From positions 11,486,125 to 11,550,124 of the forward strand of contig NC_079475.1 of NCBI RefSeq assembly GCF_026230105.1: DNA of 64,000 nucleotides, given 5' to 3'. The translations under genes were made by a program, and so were the position numbers. Positions 58,690-64,000 of the stretch are shown in pieces (position 1 is the stretch's first letter; each line of letters begins with the position of its first letter). Source of the DNA: Diorhabda sublineata (lineage: Eukaryota > Arthropoda > Insecta > Coleoptera > Chrysomelidae). A model generated the notes under the pieces. That model did not search any database. It saw only the letters and a list, made by a program, of their open reading frames with translations, and was not told where the DNA came from.

Positions 58690-59220
58690 ACAGTAATTCA
58701 GGATATTTTTGTCCTTTGACTACTCCTGCGAACAACCTCAATAAAACAAAAATCCTTCGACACCGAGAATTTCATGTTGTCTTCTTTTATAACCTCCTTA
58801 ATGTTCCAATAGCGTGCAATTATCTTAATCATTTCCGAAATAACTGGTACACGTTTTAGGAAAAATCAATACACTTACACTAACCCGAGCGAGACGTTTG
58901 GAATCGAAGAGACAACGAAGCGACAACGCCAAAAAGAGCTCCGGCGTTCAGAGCGACGAAACTCGTTTCGTACAACTTTATCAAGCCGGGGTTTCGTGAA
59001 CACAGATTCATACGTACAATCATCACCACACCATGTGCTATAACCTCAAAAATACTCAATACAAATACACATAAAACAATAATCATTCGATCCTGAGAAT
59101 TCCAAGATTTGTTTTGGGAACCCCAACTTAATTTTCTCCGATATACCTGGTGCACTTTTTAGGAAAAACCAACATAGTTGCACGATGACAGGCGAGACGT
59201 TGTGAATGGAAGAGAAATTC
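58690..59220 (+). repeat. tandem duplication of about 320 bp (two diverged copies)
   Basis: Landmarks repeat in order: AACCTCAATAAAAC / AACCTCAAAAATACTC, ATAACTGGTACACGTTTTAG / ATACCTGGTGCACTTTTTAG, then GGAAAAA.C and GCGAGACGTTTGGAATCGAA / GGCGAGACGTTGTGAATGGA. Non-coding. Confidence 0.6.
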
Positions 59221-59762
59221 AGTATTCTCTGCGGAGCTACGCTACTTTTAGAGGTTCGGCTCGCGTTACTTAGCTCAGTTTCTCGTTAAGTATATTATAT
59301 TATTTGTTATTCATCTAAGTTAGTAATTATCCCACTTTTATTACTGTGCAAACCGTGACCCTAAGACTAGCGTGCACAATATGACAGATCATATTAGCTT
59401 TTTGATCAAATCAGAACGCCTGGTTGAAGAGAAAGACGGCAACTATTATTTGGAAGGATTAAAAACATCAGAGCCCCGCTTAGATTTGAAATCGATCTTG
59501 TTTAAAATAGAAGTTGATTGTGAAAAAAAAAATATCTTTTTTTGTTATCTTGAAACTTTTCAGACAGTCTTTGTATAATAACGTATATTCGCTGAGGTTC
59601 TTTAATCCACCTAATTATAAAAACCATACAGTAAAGTCACAGAATTATTAAAAAAAATTGTATTTGTAGAATATACCACTGTCATGATAGACTCCATGTA
59701 AAAATTGTAGATATTCTTGTAGAAAAGTTAACAACGTTAAAAAATTTTCATTTATAGATTGA

Positions 59763-60192
59763 AGGCCTATTCATAAACTTGATTGCCGTTTGCCGTCGCA
59801 TTTGACGTTTGTTAATACAAATTAAAAACATTGAAATGCATAAGACGATTCGTAGTTGCCGTTTGACATCGAGGACGTCAACATAAATTTTATATTTTCG
59901 AGTCGCTGTGTTTAGCAACTTACGTAGCAGTAGAAAAGGGCCAATCACATACGTTTGTGTTTCTCACGTGATTTTTTTAATGCTCCTTATAAAAAAACTC
60001 TTCTTTATTTTTTATAAATATCGAATTACAAACAAGAACCCAAAAATATCATGAAAACAATAAGCAGTACACACGTCTAACAGAATAACAAAATTTTTAG
60101 GTTAACGGTTAGTTAGAGTCAATAGACGTCAAACAGCAAACGTCACCGCGAATGGCAACGGCAAACGGAAAGTCAAGTTTATGAATCGACCT
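59763..60192. mobile_element. MITE with long inverted ends
   Basis: The left end reads AGGCCTATTCATAAACTTGA and the right end (reverse-complemented) AGGTCGATTCATAAACTTGA; inverted similarity continues through GCCGTTTGCCGT for about 55 bp. Flanked by TGA on both sides (59760-59762 and 60193-60195), a possible 3-bp target duplication. No coding frame. It begins with AGG, like the MITE at 8604. Confidence 0.75.
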
Positions 60193-60659
60193 TGAATATA
60201 ATTTCTTATGTTGTCGTTCTTCACCTCACATGCAAATATTTTTTCAGTACCTATTTTCGTTTATTATTCTAGTTTTATGGCATTTGAACTTTTTATGGTG
60301 AAGACATTACAATTTTTCCTGAGAAAAGGTGCGAAGGTTGGAGCGATTTGAAGTGTAGCAGTTGCTTTGACACCTGCTTTATCGCGAGTGAGAATCAGTT
60401 TTATCATGAAATAAAACCAGTGTCGCGGTTCATGTAATAACGAGATATTTATTACTGTGTTGTCGTTTTTCGCTATTTTATCCAAATTCTCTGAAAAACA
60501 AATGTTGAAGATACAAGGTGGACAAAAATTTCATTTGCGAATAGAAATTTTCAATCTAAACAGTAATTTTTGATATTTAGTTAAATTAATAAACAACGTA
60601 TATTTAACAAGCTTTATAACATATGTCAGCGAAATACAGCAGACAAAACAATCGACGGA

Positions 60660-60812
60660 AAAATGTTAATAACGATCGAAATGGACTTCTGGAGAAGAGC
60701 AGCGGGCAAATCCAAGAGAGACAGAATAAGAAATAACGAAATAAGTGAGATTATGGACACACATATTAATCGATGGCAACAATCTGGTATGATCTTGTAT
60801 AAAGAAGATTAG
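60660..60812 (+). pseudogene. LINE C-terminal fragment
   Basis: The frame IEMDFWRRAAGKSKRDRIRN NEISEIM matches the 'EMD.WRRS.RISR.DRIRN..I...M' block of insect endonuclease-reverse transcriptase LINEs. It stops after DTHINRWQQS. Confidence 0.82.
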
Positions 60813-60894
60813 GCAACAGAATATTATTATTGTCCGTCGGTTCATAGATCCTGTTTCTCTTTTAGTTCCGGCACTATATAAATTAACGGTGCTG

Positions 60895-61570
60895 CTATTG
60901 GCACCCTCCACGGAAATTTTTGTGGCTCTTAGACACACGGATCACAATAAAGCTTTTTCCGTATCTCCAAGTCTTATGGCGTGATATGAAATCGCCACTC
61001 TCCACGGAAAAATCCTTGCCCATCATTTTAACCTTATAGAGAGGGAAATTTTTATAGAAACGGATCAGAATGAAGTTTTTTCCGTGTCTCTAAATCTCAC
61101 AATATGATCCAAAATCACCACCCTCCACGGAAAAAACCATAGTCTAATTTTAATCTTAGAAACACGGAAATTTTAAAACTAACCTAACCTACGTTAACCT
61201 AACATAATGATCCGTATTCATTTGCCACGGTTATTAGTCACTCGTGTAACGTTTTGCACTATCAGCAAGCTTAGAATAAGAGTCAGAAAATAAATTACGA
61301 GATATACATCGCACTATCATCAATTCATTATTTCTTAGGTTATTCTCACAATGTAATTATTTATTATTATTTTTTTAAATTCATTCTAAATGGATGATTG
61401 TCAGAAATTAAAAAGCTTGTTGATGGTATTCATCCGTGGACAGTATTCATAGTTGGACAGACAGTATTCATCCCTGGACAGTATTCATCCGTTAGCTAAA
61501 GCTAAAAATGTCCGTGTCTCTATAGTTGAAATTAGAGTCACGGACTTTTCCGTGGAGAGTACCAACAGAG
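60895..61570. repeat. array of CCACGGAAA motifs with tandem ~125-bp units and inverted end
   Basis: CTCCACGGAAA occurs at about 60907, 60998 and 61124, and the inverse TTTCCGTGGAG at about 61547. Two tandem units of about 125 bp (60935-61055 and 61056-61175) share GGATCA.AAT.AAG.TTTTTCCGT and TCTC.AA.TCT. The outer parts GTCCGTCGGTT (60828) and GTCCGTCCGAT (inverted, 61620) may be the element ends. A CCTAACCTAACCT run lies at 61187. Confidence 0.6.
61427..61497 (+). repeat. short minisatellite, GTATTCATCC-GGACA units
   Basis: Four copies of an ACAGTATTCATCCGTGG-type unit, 17-24 bp apart, with small differences. Confidence 0.75.
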
Positions 61571-62019
61571 GCTTCGATCATTTAGTTACAGTATAATAAT
61601 GTTGAATAAATCGGACGGACCAAAATTCTTTATATTCCATTGACTAAATAATTAATTTCGTAGTTTTTTTTTTGAAATATAAAGTTTAAAGTTTTTTCTA
61701 CACTGGCAACCCCGTTTAAAACAGCTGAATGACATAACTCACTTGTCAATTGTCATTTTTCAGCATGGCGCCACGCGGTCGGACTACTTTGAATATGTAA
61801 TATTTTCAATTTTTTTCGTCAATTTTTACAATAAACATTCAAAAAATCTATTGTTTTTGTTGATATAGTGTTTACCTATGCATACGTAAGTTTTTTTTCG
61901 TGTCAAAATAATTAGTTCGTTTTTTATGTCACTTCACTGCCCTCCCTCAAATCGGACGTCATCCATATTGGGTATTGGTTTTGCTTGCTTGATGATGTAT
62001 GAAATTTTATCGGCTTGAG

Positions 62020-62965
62020 AATGCGAGGATGATAATGAGACTGCGAAAAACTTTATTTATATTAAAGAACCTATTGAACGAGGTGATTAGGCATAACGCC
62101 AGCCTAAGCCACTTGAGACGCAAATTGCTGAAAAGTGGATGCTAACAACAATGTGTCCAAGCAAATGGAGATAATGTTAACATCTTCAGGTTTCCAAACG
62201 TCAAATACCAGAACTTTGCGACCACTTTCATCGAGAGAAGAAAGCAATAATGAAGATGACTAACCCCTTTCTTCTCTGAAAGCGCGGAATAACCTATCAA
62301 AAAAGACACAGATTAAGAAGAAAATGACGACTTTGTGGGAAAAACAATTCTCATTCACTTCATCTGTCAGGATTGGAAAGACCCCCTAGAATACTTCAGA
62401 CTCTTTTTCGACAAGATTTAGTGGAACATATTGTAGACCAAATAAACCTCTAAGCGAAAAATTACTCATTGATGATTACAGAAGAAGAGATTTACGTAAT
62501 TTTGTGAAGTGAATTTAGCAAATAGAAGATAGAAGGAACATGATGTGCCGAAGTTCTTGCGGAAAGTATGAGATGTAACATATTTGAAGCGATACTTCAC
62601 AACTTACATTCGAATGATAATACGCATTTATCAACTTCTTCTGACAGAATATATAAGTTAAGTTGTCTGCTAAACTGCTTTGGAGAATCATTCCAAAAAC
62701 ATTACGGTTTAAATGAGCATTACAGCGTCGACGAAAGCATGATTCCCTACTAAGGAAAGCATCAAGCCAAATAATTAATCAGGGGAATGCGCATTAAATT
62801 GGGCTACAAACATTGGGCTATGTGTGGCTTTACTGGTTACATAGCGGCTTTTAGTTTGTACACGGAGTAAAGCTTCGGATTAGGCGGAGTTGTAGTTCTC
62901 ACCCTCATAAAGCTCGGAAATTTGCCAGCCCAAGAGTTATAGAATTTGCTAATTTTTGGGCTACA
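62020..62965 (+). pseudogene. piggyBac transposase pseudogene
   Basis: Blocks in order: LVEHIVDQINL and ITEEEIYVIL (opening of the catalytic domain), ESMRCNIFEAILHNLHSNDN, THLSTSSDRIYKLSCLLNCF, FQKHYGLNEHYSVDESMIPY (first catalytic Asp at 62730-62732), RGMRIKLGYKHWAMCGFTGY and GLGGVVVLTL. This is the PGBD pattern 'R...I...LHFND...DKL.K..P......F...Y...E.LSVDE.M.P..G......Y...KP...G.K.W'. Later catalytic residues are not recognisable after 62960. Several stops and frameshifts. Confidence 0.9.
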
Positions 62966-63329
62966 CTCCTAAAGTAATTATTAAAGTTATCAGGTGAAGT
63001 AGAGATTATGCTTGAAAAAAAACCATATTTCTTAAATCAATAGTTATTTTTCCAAATTCCCTATCGTTTCTATTTGTGACTTTTCATCATACTGCGACTA
63101 AACTAAACTGTTAAGAAATAACAACTTGGACCTCTTTACCAAATGAAAAAAAAAACATTTAAACGCATTTTCAGTGAGTTTTAACGGAAAGAGATTCTTA
63201 AAATTAGAATAAAGCTAAATTTCCAAATTATAAATCTTATAATTTGGCTATCTTATCTTTTATACCCAGGGCTTTGAACCAGTGCAAACTTTTATTTTTA
63301 TTTTTCTGTACAGCTTATGGTTACAAAAC

Positions 63330-63700
63330 ACTGATTCTTCTTCTTCTGCTATCAATTAACGGACATTTGAGAATCAAATCTGACCATTTTATCATGTCTC
63401 CGGCGGTATAAATTAATTCTTCTGCGGTCCTTATCCCCGTCCACGACATCTGCCCAATTAAATTAGAAGTTCCTTATCGCATTTCCCAGCTATGCTGTTT
63501 TCCTTAGTTTTATCCTGCCCAGCAATTTACATTTTCTTCTTATCCTTCTCAGAATTCTTTCGTTGTTTTTTTTTGCCGTTCATGGAAATCCAATTTCTTC
63601 ATGGTGTTAACTTCCCATAGCGTACGATAGTAGAGACCATACATAGGTGAGATATACTTTGATGATAATTTTTTCACATCGTTGTCATTGATAAGAGTTG
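63330..63700 (-). pseudogene. LINE C-terminal remnant
   Basis: Minus strand: SSKYISPMYGLYYRTLWEVN then TMKKLDFHERQ, resembling 'LYG.E.WTL.K...KKLE.FE', and a later MSWTGIRTAEELIYTAGDMI, resembling 'W.GI.T.ELFR.A..R' at the end of endonuclease-reverse transcriptase LINEs. Weak and broken. Confidence 0.5.
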
Positions 63701-63704
63701 GGCT

Positions 63705-64000
63705 ACTATGCGACCGGGCTAACCTAAAGATATTATCAGTTCAAGAAGGAAGAACATGGCTACAGCGATTACAATTTTTCCTCGCTAATACCACGTAGAA
63801 ATTGAATTACACCCCCTCCGAAGAACGTAAATGGAATGGAATTTTAAAACTAAGCGAATTCGCGCGGTGCCTTTCATCTGTTTTTATAAATGACGAACGC
63901 ATCTTTTTTTAGGATTATAGAAGACAGTATTTCTTTTAAATAATTACTAGGAAAGTCTATTTATTTATTTCTCTTTGTTCTAGAACTTTGTAGAATTCTA
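63705..64000. other. nothing recognised
   Basis: No frames, repeats or signals of note. Confidence 0.3.

Noticed and set aside
1..64000. CRISPR arrays, bacterial operons or rRNA/tRNA genes
   Set aside because: None seen; the sequence is eukaryotic nuclear DNA with spliceosomal introns.

Overview
This window looks like gene-poor, AT-rich nuclear DNA of an insect. The evidence is spliceosomal introns, the insect-type telomere motif TTAGG at interstitial sites, an insect-specific hemolymph protein family, and a dense graveyard of insect-type transposons. A beetle is my guess, but nothing here proves the order.

I can support two host genes. Both belong, by my recognition of the cysteine pattern, to the insect 27-kDa hemolymph glycoprotein family (DUF1397), and they lie on opposite strands about 8.4 kb apart. 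The minus-strand gene (35457-42599) can be assembled from eight exons into a complete 406-residue secreted protein. Every junction is in phase, and it has a TATA box and initiator upstream. It carries two copies of the domain, and the intron phases repeat 0-1-2 then 0-1-2, so it arose by internal duplication. The plus-strand relative (24245-27044) shows the first four exons with the same phases, but I could not find its 3' exons.

The rest is mobile-element debris, region by region. 0-10 kb: pogo-like, Merlin, mariner and Tc1/mariner remnants, a TAA-flanked MITE and one arm-type repeat. 10-22 kb: non-LTR retrotransposon pieces, mariner fragments and a foldback element (18.7-19.7 kb). 22-33 kb: the plus-strand host gene with a mariner-like copy in intron 1, a deleted mariner with intact ends, a PIF1/Helitron helicase fragment and a 2.5 kb long-inverted-repeat element holding a perfect 48-bp palindrome. 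34-43 kb: the minus-strand gene, with a MITE and a dead mariner in its introns. 43-57 kb: more LINE and mariner pieces, an inverted pair of hammerhead-ribozyme-like sequences, a heat-shock-element-rich satellite, two Crypton-like tyrosine recombinase remnants in opposite orientation, and a Penelope-like GIY-YIG fragment. 57-64 kb: piggyBac remnants, a MITE, a motif array and LINE ends.

All transposase and reverse transcriptase copies seen are broken by stops, frameshifts or truncation. The host genes sit in opposite orientation in this background, which suggests an old local duplication later spread apart by insertions. Calls rest on reading the sequence by eye; no database search was possible.
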